From assembly GCA_018267515.1 (NCBI GenBank), contig JAFDYJ010000001.1:1-42269 (forward strand): a stretch of 42,269 nt of DNA, given 5' to 3'. The notes below the pieces were generated by a model. That model searched no databases, was not told the origin of the DNA, and worked only from the letters and a program-made list of their open reading frames with translations. This DNA comes from Bacteroidota bacterium. GTDB taxonomy: Bacteria > Bacteroidota > Bacteroidia > Chitinophagales > Chitinophagaceae. The position numbers and the translations under genes were made by a program. This document shows positions 8,676 to 16,851 of the stretch, one piece after another. How positions within the stretch are numbered: the stretch's first letter is position 1; each line of letters starts with the position of its first letter.

Positions 8676-9419
8676 CTAATATTTGTCAAGCTCTTTTTCA
8701 ACTAAATCAGTAAGCTCCTGATTGGATTGTTTCATTTTCCTGGTTGCTTGTAAGTTTGAATAGGTTTGTACATAAAACAGCTCGTAATACCATACCATTA
8801 CACCACGCTGTTCTGATGTCATTGATCCAAATGGTTTGATAGGAAAAATATATCCGGAACCATCAGGAGCTTTGATGGAGTCTTCATGAAGTAAATTGTG
8901 TAAATCCTGGATTTTGCTTATCTCCGGCTCCATATTCAATACGGCCTGTGTAATGCTGGCATTATAGTTTTTGTTTTTTTCTATTTCTGCACGGTATTGT
9001 CCCATCAGGTTTAAAAGATTTGTATTGGTAATATACCTCAACGATCCTGAACTGACTATTTGATCATAAGCAGAAGTGTTTGTACTTGGAATATTAAGCC
9101 CGGAAATATGATAAAATAAGTTTTCTAATGTATTTAATTTTCTGTTTTCTTCTCCATTATAGATGATTTGTTTAGCGCTGTCGCAGTAGGTAAGCTTTTC
9201 AGCAAATTCCTTCTCAACATTTGCAAAAATGCTTTGCTGATTTATCAATTCTGCTTTATAACCCTTAAGCAGTTCTTCAGCAATATTTTTTTCATGATAA
9301 TGCTCCCTGATATTCTCTGCAATAAAACCAAGCGTTACGGCAAGAAATATCATTAAGAACTCCAAAAAATAGTCTTTGAAATTTTTCTTTTCTACGTGTG
9401 GATGATGGTGGACTTCCAT
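8676..9419 (-). CDS. MEVH-family single-pass membrane protein, paralog 5 (divergent)
   Basis: 247 aa and the most divergent copy. MEVHHHPHVEKKNFKDYFLE leads into the span FLMIFLAVTLGFIAENIREH, with VTLGF instead of VFCGF, a variant shared only with paralog 9. The following helix (YHEKNIAEELLKGYKAELIN) lacks the usual REKQYI.SL..D signature. The core is QIVSSGSLRYITNTNL at about 125. It ends VEKELDKY. It is spaced 6 bases from paralog 6, consistent with one transcript. Function unknown. Confidence 0.85.
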   Translation of the reverse strand: MEVHHHPHVEKKNFKDYFLEFLMIFLAVTLGFIAENIREHYHEKNIAEELLKGYKAELINQQSIFANVEKEFAEKLTYCDSAKQIIYNGEENRKLNTLENLFYHISGLNIPSTNTSAYDQIVSSGSLRYITNTNLLNLMGQYRAEIEKNKNYNASITQAVLNMEPEISKIQDLHNLLHEDSIKAPDGSGYIFPIKPFGSMTSEQRGVMVWYYELFYVQTYSNLQATRKMKQSNQELTDLVEKELDKY

Positions 9420-9425
9420 GTAATA

Positions 9426-10172
9426 TTATTGAAAATGATATTTTTTTCTCACGAGGTTTATTAAATTCTGTGCTGCAGCCCCGGCCTCTTTCATGTACAC
9501 TATGTAGTTATTTAAAACAAACAGAGTGCTATTACGCCAGTTGGCATATTCTGCCAGTAATTTAGGGTCGTCATTGATCAGGCTTGCTCCAGGTGAAACT
9601 GAAAACTTCGAAATTAAAGGGTTTTGCACATCTGAAAACTTTACATATTTATCATAAAACAGTTGCACTCCAACGTCTCTTGCTTTTCCTCTTAGCATTT
9701 CTAATCGGTCGCTGATATCTTCAGCCACTTTAATAATGCTCCAATAATTCCTGATCGAATCGGTCACCTGTTTGTTTCTGACCAAACGCATTGTACCGGA
9801 ATTTTTCAGTTGGGAGGAAGTTCTGTCTTCAAAATCAACTTTTACCACCCGTCCGGCCTGTTGATTCAGCAGGTATAGTTTTTCAATGCTATCCTTTGGC
9901 ATATAATCGTTATTAAGAAAAGAGACCAGTTTTTCAATACGGCCACTTATTTCCTGTCCAAATAAAATTTCACGGTTTAACTTCAGGGTATCCGTTTGCA
10001 GGTCTTCCACTAACGAATGCATGTATTCCTTTTCCCGCTGATTCTCCACCAGGTGCTCTCTTCCATTTTCTGCCAGGAACCCACAGAACACAGCAAGAAA
10101 TAACATCAGAAATTCCCATAGGTATTCTGTCCATTTCTTTTTCCCGTGATGCGTATGAGTATGTACTTCCAT
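9426..10172 (-). CDS. MEVH-family single-pass membrane protein, paralog 6
   Basis: 248 aa. Its N-terminus (MEVHTHTHHGKKKWTEYLWE, span to about 34, AENGREHLVE) is nearly the same as that of paralog 2. Its C-terminal domain is of the paralog 10 type: QLKNSGTMRLVRNKQV, ...YWSIIKVAE, KYVKF and EYANW. This is clear evidence of module shuffling. It ends RKKYHFQ. It follows the NTF2-like gene by 9 bases. Function unknown. Confidence 0.85.
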   Translation of the reverse strand: MEVHTHTHHGKKKWTEYLWEFLMLFLAVFCGFLAENGREHLVENQREKEYMHSLVEDLQTDTLKLNREILFGQEISGRIEKLVSFLNNDYMPKDSIEKLYLLNQQAGRVVKVDFEDRTSSQLKNSGTMRLVRNKQVTDSIRNYWSIIKVAEDISDRLEMLRGKARDVGVQLFYDKYVKFSDVQNPLISKFSVSPGASLINDDPKLLAEYANWRNSTLFVLNNYIVYMKEAGAAAQNLINLVRKKYHFQ

Positions 10173-10181
10173 AATAAATAT

Positions 10182-10661
10182 TTATTTGGCTGAATATTCC
10201 TTTTTTATAGCTTCACATCCGTTGGGCTCTACCGAATAAACGCAGGAAACAATTTTCCACCCATCAACCGTTTTCAGTAAAGTAAATACATCAATACCAC
10301 AATGTGAAAATTTACCGCTAAGGCTTAAAATATAGGGCACCCATACAACAGCGATATTTCCATGAATATTAATTTCTGTTTTTAAAGGACGTTCTTCAAT
10401 CACTTCTTTTACTGAAGGCAAATGTGCAATATCATCACTGATATATCGCATTGCTGTTTGTACCGAATCGGCTTTATTTCTTGAAACCCAGATCTGGCTA
10501 TTGGTGAATGCGATACTTTTATACAACACTGTATCTTTTTTTTCCAGGGCTTTAAAAAACGTACTAACTTTTTCCAGCACAGCCTGTTTGTCTTTATTGT
10601 TAGTTTGCGCATTTAGTTTATGAGCCAATAAAACTACAATAAACAAGAAAAGATTTTTCAT
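10182..10661 (-). CDS. Secreted NTF2-like (DUF4440/SnoaL-type) protein
   Basis: 159 aa with signal peptide MKNLFLFIVVLLAHKLNAQ. The mature part has the NTF2-like pattern: an N-terminal helix (AVLEKVSTFFKALEKKDTVL), then strands IAVVWVPYILSLSG, FTLLKTVDGWKIVSCVYS. Such domains make cone-shaped pockets or dimers; no active-site residues can be assigned. It sits inside the MEVH array with 9 bases to paralog 6. It lies 11 bases after the restored end of paralog 7, so it appears to be cotranscribed. It may be a periplasmic partner, but that is inference from position alone. Confidence 0.75.
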   Translation of the reverse strand: MKNLFLFIVVLLAHKLNAQTNNKDKQAVLEKVSTFFKALEKKDTVLYKSIAFTNSQIWVSRNKADSVQTAMRYISDDIAHLPSVKEVIEERPLKTEINIHGNIAVVWVPYILSLSGKFSHCGIDVFTLLKTVDGWKIVSCVYSVEPNGCEAIKKEYSAK

Positions 10662-10672
10662 AATAGCTTAAT

Positions 10673-11452
10673 TTAATTAAAACGATATACGTCTTTCAAC
10701 ATTCGTAGTACAGCTTCAGCGCTTTGTTTCAATGCTACATACCTAACCACGGTGTTTACCATTTAAAATTTTTTGAGAGCACACCAGTTTGCATATTCTT
10801 TTGTCATAGGGGGATCGGTTGTTATTAACTGAGCCTTATCTGGAAAGACTAATGAAACAAAGCCGGAATTTTCTCCGCTAAAAAAATTGTTATGTGTTGC
10901 AGAATCAATGAGCGGGTTAATCTCCAGTACTTTTGCCTGAACTTTCCTGAATTCAACATTCATGCTTCCGATATCTGCTGAAAAAATATTGAACAGTTGT
11001 ATTTCATTGCTGTAGCTTTTGATTGAGTCAATCAACGGGTTGCTTCTGAAATATCGCAACGAACCCGAACTAAGCAACTGCTGGATTGTTGATTCATTGG
11101 GCTTATTTTGCGGGAAAATAAAAGCATAAATACTGTAGTGATAGATTGCAGGAGTGTTTTTTTCTATTTCTTCTTTGTTGTCCAGCAATTTGATTAATGT
11201 ATCAATATTTTTGACACAGGTGTTTAATCTCCCGATAGTTTGGTTAAATGTTATAGTATCTGACGCAATGTCCCCGTATAATGACAATGCATATTCTTTA
11301 GCTTTTTGTTTTTCTATAGAATGTTCCAGTTGATACTCTGCTAAAAATCCGCAAAACACAGCAAGGAACAACATGAAGAATTCGAACAGGTAATGTTTGA
11401 ATCTTTTTCCGGTATGTAACCCGGTTTCAGATGAGTGATGATGTACTTCCAT
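10673..11452 (-). pseudogene. MEVH-family paralog 7 with in-frame premature stop
   Basis: The frame from ATG 11452 ends at TAA 10765-10763 after 229 aa (...EYANWCALKKF). In the same frame the sequence continues for 29 codons to a TAA at 10675-10673. The product (MVNTVVRYVALKQSAEAVLR..., end YRFN) aligns at matching length with the C-terminus of paralog 6 (36 residues after YANW in both). A single nonsense codon therefore removed the last helix. The rest is normal: MEVHHHSSETGLHTGKRFKH, span to about 38, AEYQLEHSIEKQKAKEY, core QLLSSGSLRYFRSNPL. With readthrough the gap to the next gene would be 11 bases, like its neighbours. The truncated protein may still be made. Confidence 0.75.
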
Positions 11453-11462
11453 AGAATTATTT

Positions 11463-12203
11463 TCAATGATATTCTCTTTTAAGAAATTGAATGATGCCTG
11501 TTGCTTTTTCTTTTAACCTCACTAACCTGGCGCCACTTACCGCATCACTTCCCTTAATCTGATGCACTGCATATATAAAATCAAGAATAAAATCTTTGTT
11601 TAAGGTGCGTAAATGAGGATTACCTGCCGGTGGATTAATAGCATCACCAACTATCATTGTTTCCAGAACATTGGGGTTCATCAGTCGCCCCATCATGGGA
11701 CGTATGTCATTGAGTTCATAATTCTGTCGCTCTTGTGTCAGCAAAATAGCTTCAATGGAATGGTCATAAGAAAGGATACTGTCCACTACTTCTTTCTTTT
11801 TTATAAGGCGTAGACCACCTGAATTTTTTAACTGCTTCATTGTTCCGTCGGTTGGAATGAAATTAAAAGTTCTGGTCAGTTGCCGGGCAAAGAAATATAT
11901 GCGCTGTCCATATTGATTGGGGTCGGGAGCATTCAGAAATTTTATTAAAGAGTCATTTTGCTGCTTTTTTTGCCACTTAAGGTTTATGTTACTGGTTATT
12001 TCTGTTGTATCAGATTGCAGGTCATTAATAAATGAACGGATATATTGAATCTCCCGCTGATGTTCAATGATATGCTCTCTCCAGTTTTCTGCCAGGAACC
12101 CACAGAACACTGCGAGAAAGAGCATAAAGAATTCAAAGAGGTAATGTTTGAATCTTTTTCCAGTATGTGAACCTATTTCAGAAGAATGATGATGTACTTC
12201 CAT
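11463..12203 (-). CDS. MEVH-family single-pass membrane protein, paralog 8
   Basis: 246 aa. MEVHHHSSEIGSHTGKRFKH leads into the span YLFEFFMLFLAVFCGFLAEN, then WREHIIEHQREIQYIRSFIN. The His-rich head is almost that of paralog 7, next to it. The core is QLKNSGGLRLIKKKEV at about 130. The C-terminal half is its own type (LNDIRPMMGRLMNPNVLETM), ending LKREYH. It starts 10 bases after the DUF4143 remnant and ends 10 bases before paralog 7. Function unknown. Confidence 0.85.
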   Translation of the reverse strand: MEVHHHSSEIGSHTGKRFKHYLFEFFMLFLAVFCGFLAENWREHIIEHQREIQYIRSFINDLQSDTTEITSNINLKWQKKQQNDSLIKFLNAPDPNQYGQRIYFFARQLTRTFNFIPTDGTMKQLKNSGGLRLIKKKEVVDSILSYDHSIEAILLTQERQNYELNDIRPMMGRLMNPNVLETMIVGDAINPPAGNPHLRTLNKDFILDFIYAVHQIKGSDAVSGARLVRLKEKATGIIQFLKREYH

Positions 12204-12213
12204 AAATTGTTTT

Positions 12214-12585
12214 TTAATCTAGTAAAAATGATTCAGCATTTTCAGGATGTATCAAATGTGCAACTGCATCAGGGTATGCATTATTGAATGCCCTGCTTAC
12301 TCCTCCTTTAGCTTTTGCATTCCACTTACATTCAAATGCGGTGATCACACCATCGGCTTCCTCAATATAGTCCACCTCCTGCTGTGCCAATGTACGCCCA
12401 AAAAAGCGGTTTACGTACCTGTCACTGTTGTTTAAATACTTCATCCTTTCGCTAATGAACCAGTTTTCCCATAATTGTCCGGTATCGTTTCGCAGATTTA
12501 CAGGATTAAACTGATTAGTGACGGCATTGCGTAAGCCGGTATCATAAAAATATACTTTATAACTCTTCTTTAGTTCGTTATTTTT
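12214..12585 (-). pseudogene. C-terminal fragment of a DUF4143 AAA ATPase
   Basis: The open frame from about 12585 gives ELKKSYKVYFYDTGLRNAVT, then QLWENWFISERMKYLNNSDR, VNRFFGRTLAQQEVDYIEE and FECKWNAKAKGGVSRAFNNA. This is the typical C-terminal half of ATP-binding DUF4143 proteins (endonuclease-like fold with Glu...Cys-Lys region). Upstream there are stop codons (from 12588) and no Walker A or B, so the N-terminal ATPase part of roughly 280 residues is gone. An internal ATG 12444 could yield 76 aa but is unlikely to work alone. The remnant fills the slot upstream of paralog 8. Confidence 0.8.
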
Positions 12586-12684
12586 TTATCATTATTTCGG
12601 TTCCATCCGAAAATTTAATAGATATTTTTCGGATTAAACAGGAATTTTTTGAACAAGAGCTTCCTTAAAAATTCAAATAAGGGT

Positions 12685-12782
12685 AAGGCATAACATCAGA
12701 AATTCCCAGAGGTATTCTGTCCCTGTCTGCCGGCAGGCAGGAATCTCTTTTTTCCGAGATGGGGGTGGGTGTGTACTTCCAT
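12685..12782 (-). pseudogene. N-terminal remnant of an MEVH-family gene (remnant A)
   Basis: From ATG 12782 the sequence reads MEVHTHPHLGKKRF and then is thrown out of frame by a 20-base palindromic insertion. Beyond it the DNA again matches paralog 6 (ACAGAATACCTCTGGGAATT, ...CTGATGTTAT) and stops matching near 12690. Only about the first 25 codons remain. The 5' flank also resembles that of the intact genes. The match to paralogs 2 and 6 (HHGKKKWTEYLWEF type) shows which subtype it came from. Confidence 0.8.
12722..12741. repeat. 20-base palindrome inside remnant A
   Basis: CCTGTCTGCCGGCAGGCAGG, nearly self-complementary around GCCGGC. Intact paralogs lack it. It sits between the codons for KKK/KKR and the W-T-E-Y of the family. 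The element type resembles the CCTGCCTGCCGGCAGGCAGG palindromes scattered between genes in many Bacteroidota. Related copies are at 16782-16800 and 18156-18177. Confidence 0.75.
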
Positions 12783-12885
12783 AATGAGAATTTTTGAGTT
12801 TAGAATTAAGAATTATGAATTGATAGCTTTACTTTGGAAAGCCATTCTAAATGCTACATTTATAATTCAACATTTAAAATAATCT

Positions 12886-15072
12886 CTACTCTCCAGGATG
12901 ATACTTTTTCTCTACATGCTTCATTACATCTTCTTTGTAAAACAACACATCTTTAAATTGCCCTTTAGTGTACATCAACGCCTGGTCACCAAAATGTTTT
13001 GAATTAGGATCACCACTTTCGCCACCGGTCAAAAGAGATTTTGCTTTTATCTTTTTTCCAAATTCTACAGCACTAATAAAACTGTTACCATTATAACCAT
13101 ATCTTTTTTTAGTACCTCCGAAACTACGGCTTGCAAATGACGGGATCATTCCCCATTGGGAAGAAACAAATCCATCGGGCAGGCTGGGTTGACTATCATC
13201 AAAGGTCTCGTCAATGTTTCCCGTCAATCTTTGATAGCGGTTGATTTCTCCCCAGGGAGTTTGCCAGTTGCCAAACTTAGCACTCAATTCATTGATGGTA
13301 GCCTGGAAAGGAATGATTAATTCATCAGCAGTAGCAACTTCAGCAAACTGCTTTGTTTTTTCAACAATATCTGCCGGCTCATCATCTTCCATTTTTGTTC
13401 TATAAACGGAGGATAAAATTTTTTCACCCCAGGTTACCGCCAATGTAGTGGCAATTGAATTTTCATCGCACCGGTAATCCCATTGTTTTAAAATATTGAT
13501 GGGCTCTTTCAATGATGTATGCGTCAAATCATTTGGATTGCCGCCCGTTTCAAAAGTTTTTATCAATGCGGGAATTAAAACTTCAAATGCAGCCAGCCTT
13601 TTATCCCAACCTGCTGTAATTACTTTATCAATAGTATAATTAGTTTGTTCGCCCAATACTCTTACTGCATTGATGCCCCGAAAATTTTCTCCATCCGGCG
13701 CCATATATGCAGGATAATTTTCTTTTTTGGGGCTATTGGCTCCTGCACAGGTAAATGCTGTTGAATTACAGTTTTGCAACCAACCATTCGCAGGGTTGAT
13801 ACTATGCACTGTTGAATTGATGTCATGATATCCTTTCCATTCGGTAGCAGAAGTAGTGCCGTCAACAGGTTTGCTCCAATCATATTTTGTATCCCGGATG
13901 GGAATACGGTTGCCATGCCAGTAAGCAATATTCCCTTCTGCATCTGCATACATAGTGTTGTTGGAAATATTTCCTTTCAGGTCCAATGTTTTTTTGAAAT
14001 CGGCAAAACTTTTTGCTTTGGTTCGTTGCCAGCATTGAATTAATCCGTTCAATATCCGGTTGTCTGCTTTTACACTCATGTACTCTCCGTTTCTTTTAGT
14101 CATGATAGGTCCATGCCTGGTAAACAAGGAGGTAAATGTTTTTGTCTCCATTGTGTCTCCGTTTTTATATTTTATGGAAATTACTTTTTCTTTTACCGGC
14201 AATTGCTTCCCGTTGTAGAGATAGGTCCAGCCATTTTTTGTTTTTGTAAGTTTTTCAATATACAAATCAGCAGCATCTACAGCGCTGCTGGTATGCATCC
14301 ATCCGCAATGTTCATTGAAACCCTGGTACACAAAAAACTGTCCCCAGGTGACGGCGCCATAAGCATTCAATCCTTCATTGCTTACCATGTGCACTTCGGG
14401 ACGAAAATAAAATGTAACATGGGGATTGATGTATAATATAGCGTCATGCGATTCGGTGATGGAAGGAGAGAATGCAAAACCATTGGAGCCGGTCAGTTTT
14501 TCTTCTTCATAATCTTCGTTGAGTGAAACAGGAGCATCATTACCTGTATAAAATCTTTTTAACTCATTGGCAGAAACGCCGGCAGTGTTGATAGCTCCGA
14601 TACTTCCATCTGTCCACAGCAACGGATACCAGGGCTGAAAACGATTCAGCAATGCCGGATGCACTTCAGGATGTTTGTATAAATAATAATTCATGCCATC
14701 GGCAAAAGCGTTGCAGAGCTTTTTTAACCACTGCGGTGAATTATTATAATCACGGATTGCATCTGCAGAATCAATCACCATTCTTATTAAGAGATCATCG
14801 TACAAAGAAGATTCCCCTTTTACTTCCGCCATCCTGCCTAATTTTTCAATATAGTTCATCTCCATTCGTTTGAAATCATCTTCGCATTGCGCATAGATGA
14901 CTCCAAACACCGCATCGGCATCTATTTTTCCATATACATGCGGTATGCCCCAGTTGTCACGGATGATGTTTACTTGTTTGGCTTCTTTTTCCCAACGGGT
15001 GATTTCCTGGTTTGAAAAATTTTGTGCCAGTAGTTGAATTGGCATTAACAGAAAAAGAAATAATTTTTTCAT
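12886..15072 (-). CDS. Penicillin-acylase-family Ntn hydrolase (secreted)
   Basis: 728 aa with signal peptide MKKLFLFLLMPIQLLAQ, so probably periplasmic. The family makes a precursor that cuts itself before a Ser, which becomes the N-terminal nucleophile of the beta chain and hydrolyses amide bonds. Here the cut site is G195-S196 in LTGSNGFAFSP. The alpha-chain part shows IIRDNWGIPHVYG and FGVIYAQCEDDFKRMEMNY. The beta chain shows GMMHTSSAVDAADLY-type motifs (GWMHTSS) and NNTMYADAEGNIAYWHGNRI. Length fits the acylase family. The substrate may be acyl-homoserine lactones, lipopeptides or beta-lactams and cannot be told from sequence. It interrupts the MEVH array between remnant A and paralog 9. 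Confidence 0.9.
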   Translation of the reverse strand: MKKLFLFLLMPIQLLAQNFSNQEITRWEKEAKQVNIIRDNWGIPHVYGKIDADAVFGVIYAQCEDDFKRMEMNYIEKLGRMAEVKGESSLYDDLLIRMVIDSADAIRDYNNSPQWLKKLCNAFADGMNYYLYKHPEVHPALLNRFQPWYPLLWTDGSIGAINTAGVSANELKRFYTGNDAPVSLNEDYEEEKLTGSNGFAFSPSITESHDAILYINPHVTFYFRPEVHMVSNEGLNAYGAVTWGQFFVYQGFNEHCGWMHTSSAVDAADLYIEKLTKTKNGWTYLYNGKQLPVKEKVISIKYKNGDTMETKTFTSLFTRHGPIMTKRNGEYMSVKADNRILNGLIQCWQRTKAKSFADFKKTLDLKGNISNNTMYADAEGNIAYWHGNRIPIRDTKYDWSKPVDGTTSATEWKGYHDINSTVHSINPANGWLQNCNSTAFTCAGANSPKKENYPAYMAPDGENFRGINAVRVLGEQTNYTIDKVITAGWDKRLAAFEVLIPALIKTFETGGNPNDLTHTSLKEPINILKQWDYRCDENSIATTLAVTWGEKILSSVYRTKMEDDEPADIVEKTKQFAEVATADELIIPFQATINELSAKFGNWQTPWGEINRYQRLTGNIDETFDDSQPSLPDGFVSSQWGMIPSFASRSFGGTKKRYGYNGNSFISAVEFGKKIKAKSLLTGGESGDPNSKHFGDQALMYTKGQFKDVLFYKEDVMKHVEKKYHPGE

Positions 15073-15117
15073 GCCTTTAAAATATTAAGTATACAATTTG
15101 ACACTTTTAAATTGGAG

Positions 15118-15858
15118 TCAATCCAGGTGGTATTCTTTTTGAAGGTACTCAATTATTGTTTTCCCTTTTTCCGCCAGTTGTTTTGCAAAAGTCATAATGC
15201 CTCTCGCCGAGCCGTTCATATATACTGCAAATACAGAAAGCTGCTTGAGCAATGCCGGATCATAGCTTTGCAAAGGTGGGTTGGCATCGGAGCGTATAAT
15301 ATCCCCGTTTTGCTTTTCCATACTAATGAATACAGCCGGATCAAATATCCGGGATGCAAAAATTTTATATTGATTAAATTCTCCTAAAAAAATCTGCTCT
15401 ACCAAACGGATAGAAGGAATCTCTTCATAATAACTCATGATTTTGTTGGAGGTTTCAATATTCCTGATCAGCCTGAAATTTCCGGAACTTTTTAACTGTT
15501 CAAAAGTCCGGGTGTTGACAGGTAGGGGACCGAGTCGTGGCGATAGCCTTGCCCAATAATATAAAGAACCTTCGTTGCCATGAATTTTGGAAGGATCGTT
15601 TAAGAGCCTGATCATACTATCCATCATTGCTGTTCTTTTTTCCTGTGCCATTACTGCTTCTTGGATAGCCAGGCTATCGTCTTTCAGGTCTGCAATCAGG
15701 GATTGGATATATTGTTTTTCTCTTTTATGCTCCACAATATGCTCTCTCATATTTTCCACTAAAAAACCCAGTGTTACGGCGAGGAACAACATAAAGAACT
15801 CCCAGAAGTAATGATGCCATTTTTTTCTTGGCGTATGAGTGTGTGCATGTACTTCCAT
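15118..15858 (-). CDS. MEVH-family single-pass membrane protein, paralog 9
   Basis: 246 aa. MEVHAHTHTPRKKWHHYFWE leads into the span FFMLFLAVTLGFLVENMREH (VTLGF variant shared with paralog 5), then IVEHKREKQYIQSLIADLKD. The core is QLKSSGNFRLIRNIET at about 120. From there it matches paralog 1 (ETSNxIMxYY, YDPALLKQL, AVYMNGSARGIM) although paralog 1 has the other N-terminal type. It ends LQKEYHLD. It starts upstream of the acylase (45 bases apart) and is preceded by an inverted repeat. Function unknown. Confidence 0.85.
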   Translation of the reverse strand: MEVHAHTHTPRKKWHHYFWEFFMLFLAVTLGFLVENMREHIVEHKREKQYIQSLIADLKDDSLAIQEAVMAQEKRTAMMDSMIRLLNDPSKIHGNEGSLYYWARLSPRLGPLPVNTRTFEQLKSSGNFRLIRNIETSNKIMSYYEEIPSIRLVEQIFLGEFNQYKIFASRIFDPAVFISMEKQNGDIIRSDANPPLQSYDPALLKQLSVFAVYMNGSARGIMTFAKQLAEKGKTIIEYLQKEYHLD

Positions 15859-15882
15859 ATAAATAGTTTAGAGTTAGGATTT

Positions 15883-15952
15883 AAAAGTTAAGAGTTATAT
15901 TTTAAGTTTTGTAGTCAATTCTAAACTCAGAATTTTTTAACTCTTAACTTTT
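15883..15952. repeat. Inverted repeat between paralogs 9 and 10
   Basis: Perfect 15-base arms AAAAGTTAAGAGTTA (15883-15897) and TAACTCTTAACTTTT (15938-15952). It lies directly after the stop of paralog 10 on the minus strand, so it could act as its terminator or a 3' mRNA hairpin. The sequence differs from the 6211 and 7029 repeats but the position is the same. Confidence 0.75.
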
Positions 15953-15953
15953 T

Positions 15954-16703
15954 TCATTCCAGGTGGTATTCTTTTTTTACTGACTCTATGAGTTTGGTTG
16001 CTTTTTGTTTCAATTGTTGCAGGCTTTTTGGATAATCATCTTTTAATAAACCTCTGGCTCTTTCTATCCAATTTGCATAGGCAATTATTTCGTTCCTGTC
16101 TTTTGTCATAAACATAGCATGCGGGTCAACTACCGGATTTTGATATTGACCATCTTTATCTTTAGGGAATTTTACATAATTACGGTTAAAGAGTCTAATT
16201 GATATTTCCATACTGCGATTGATTCTTTCTTCTGACCTTTCTGCTATTTTCAATATATTATTTATTTCACTCCAGTAATCGGATATCAATCTCGCAATTT
16301 GTTGATCTTTTATCAGCCGCATATTCCCTGAACTGAGCAATTGTGTAATAGTTTGATCAGCAAATTCGGGAGTAAGCAAAGCATTGTATGTTGCCTGTTG
16401 ACGGTAGATATCAACCACTTTATAAAAAGCAGAATCCGAGTACAAATTTTTAATGAGTGTATCAAGACCCTTTGATGCGACGTGTACTTTTTTTAATTCA
16501 TTGTTTACAAAAGAAGTATCTACCATTAAGTCATTTACGAGGCTCTGTATATACTTTTTCTCCCTTTGGCGCTCGATGACATGCTCCAACTGGTACTCTG
16601 CTAAGAAACCACAGAACACAGCAAGAAATAACATGAGAAACTCCCAGAAATATTCTTTCCATGTTTTTTTTGTATGAGTATGTGAGTGTGCATGTACTTC
16701 CAT
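15954..16703 (-). CDS. MEVH-family single-pass membrane protein, paralog 10
   Basis: 249 aa from ATG 16703. An in-frame ATG at 16724 would add MNSKLKK, but relatives start at MEVH. The head MEVHAHSHTHTKKTWKEYFW is followed by the span EFLMLFLAVFCGFLAEYQLE and HVIERQREKKYIQSLVNDLM. The AEYQLEH junction is shared only with paralog 7. The core is QLLSSGNMRLIKDQQI at about 125. The C-terminus is of paralog 6 type (NYVKF, IAYANW) and ends VKKEYHLE. It is the first intact copy in the direction of transcription. Function unknown. Confidence 0.85.
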   Translation of the reverse strand: MEVHAHSHTHTKKTWKEYFWEFLMLFLAVFCGFLAEYQLEHVIERQREKKYIQSLVNDLMVDTSFVNNELKKVHVASKGLDTLIKNLYSDSAFYKVVDIYRQQATYNALLTPEFADQTITQLLSSGNMRLIKDQQIARLISDYWSEINNILKIAERSEERINRSMEISIRLFNRNYVKFPKDKDGQYQNPVVDPHAMFMTKDRNEIIAYANWIERARGLLKDDYPKSLQQLKQKATKLIESVKKEYHLE

Positions 16704-16716
16704 TTTTTTTAATTTA

Positions 16717-16817
16717 GAATTCAAGAATTAAGAATTATGAATTGGCTATTGATTTTTTGTAAGATAATTCTTAATTCAACCCCTGCCTGCGGCAGGTAGG
16801 TTCATAATTCATAATTG
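16717..16817. repeat. Inverted repeat region split by a palindromic element
   Basis: Left side GAATTAAGAATTATGAATTG (16722-16741) faces AATTCTTAATTCAAC and TTCATAATTCATAATTG on the right (to 16817). The right arm is interrupted by CCTGCCTGCGGCAGGTAGG at 16782-16800. This looks like a hairpin of the kind seen after the other paralogs into which a CCTGCC palindrome was inserted. Confidence 0.6.
16782..16800. repeat. 19-base imperfect palindrome
   Basis: CCTGCCTGCGGCAGGTAGG, the canonical CCTGCCTGCCGGCAGGCAGG form lacking one base. It is the third copy of this element within 6 kb; the other two are inside dead MEVH genes. Confidence 0.6.
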
Positions 16818-16820
16818 TTT

Positions 16821-16847
16821 TCATTCCATGTAGTTTTCGGGGTACCC
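16821..16847 (-). pseudogene. Possible C-terminal stub of an MEVH-family gene
   Basis: On the minus strand this reads ...PENYME-stop, followed by GAAAACA and an inverted repeat. Paralog 10 ends ...KEYHLE-stop followed by GAAAAAA and an inverted repeat. The likeness is short (a few codons) and could be chance. If real, it is the 3' end of the copy whose 5' end is remnant B, with the Fic gene between them. Confidence 0.3.
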
Positions 16848-16851
16848 TCCA

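Noticed and set aside
13662..13949. Minus-strand frame inside the acylase gene
   Set aside because: It is an out-of-frame shadow of the acylase, which is intact.
5447..16703. ATCUN copper site (X-X-His) at the MEVH N-terminus
   Set aside because: The Met before Glu is normally not removed, so His is residue 4, not 3. A general His-cluster metal site remains possible.
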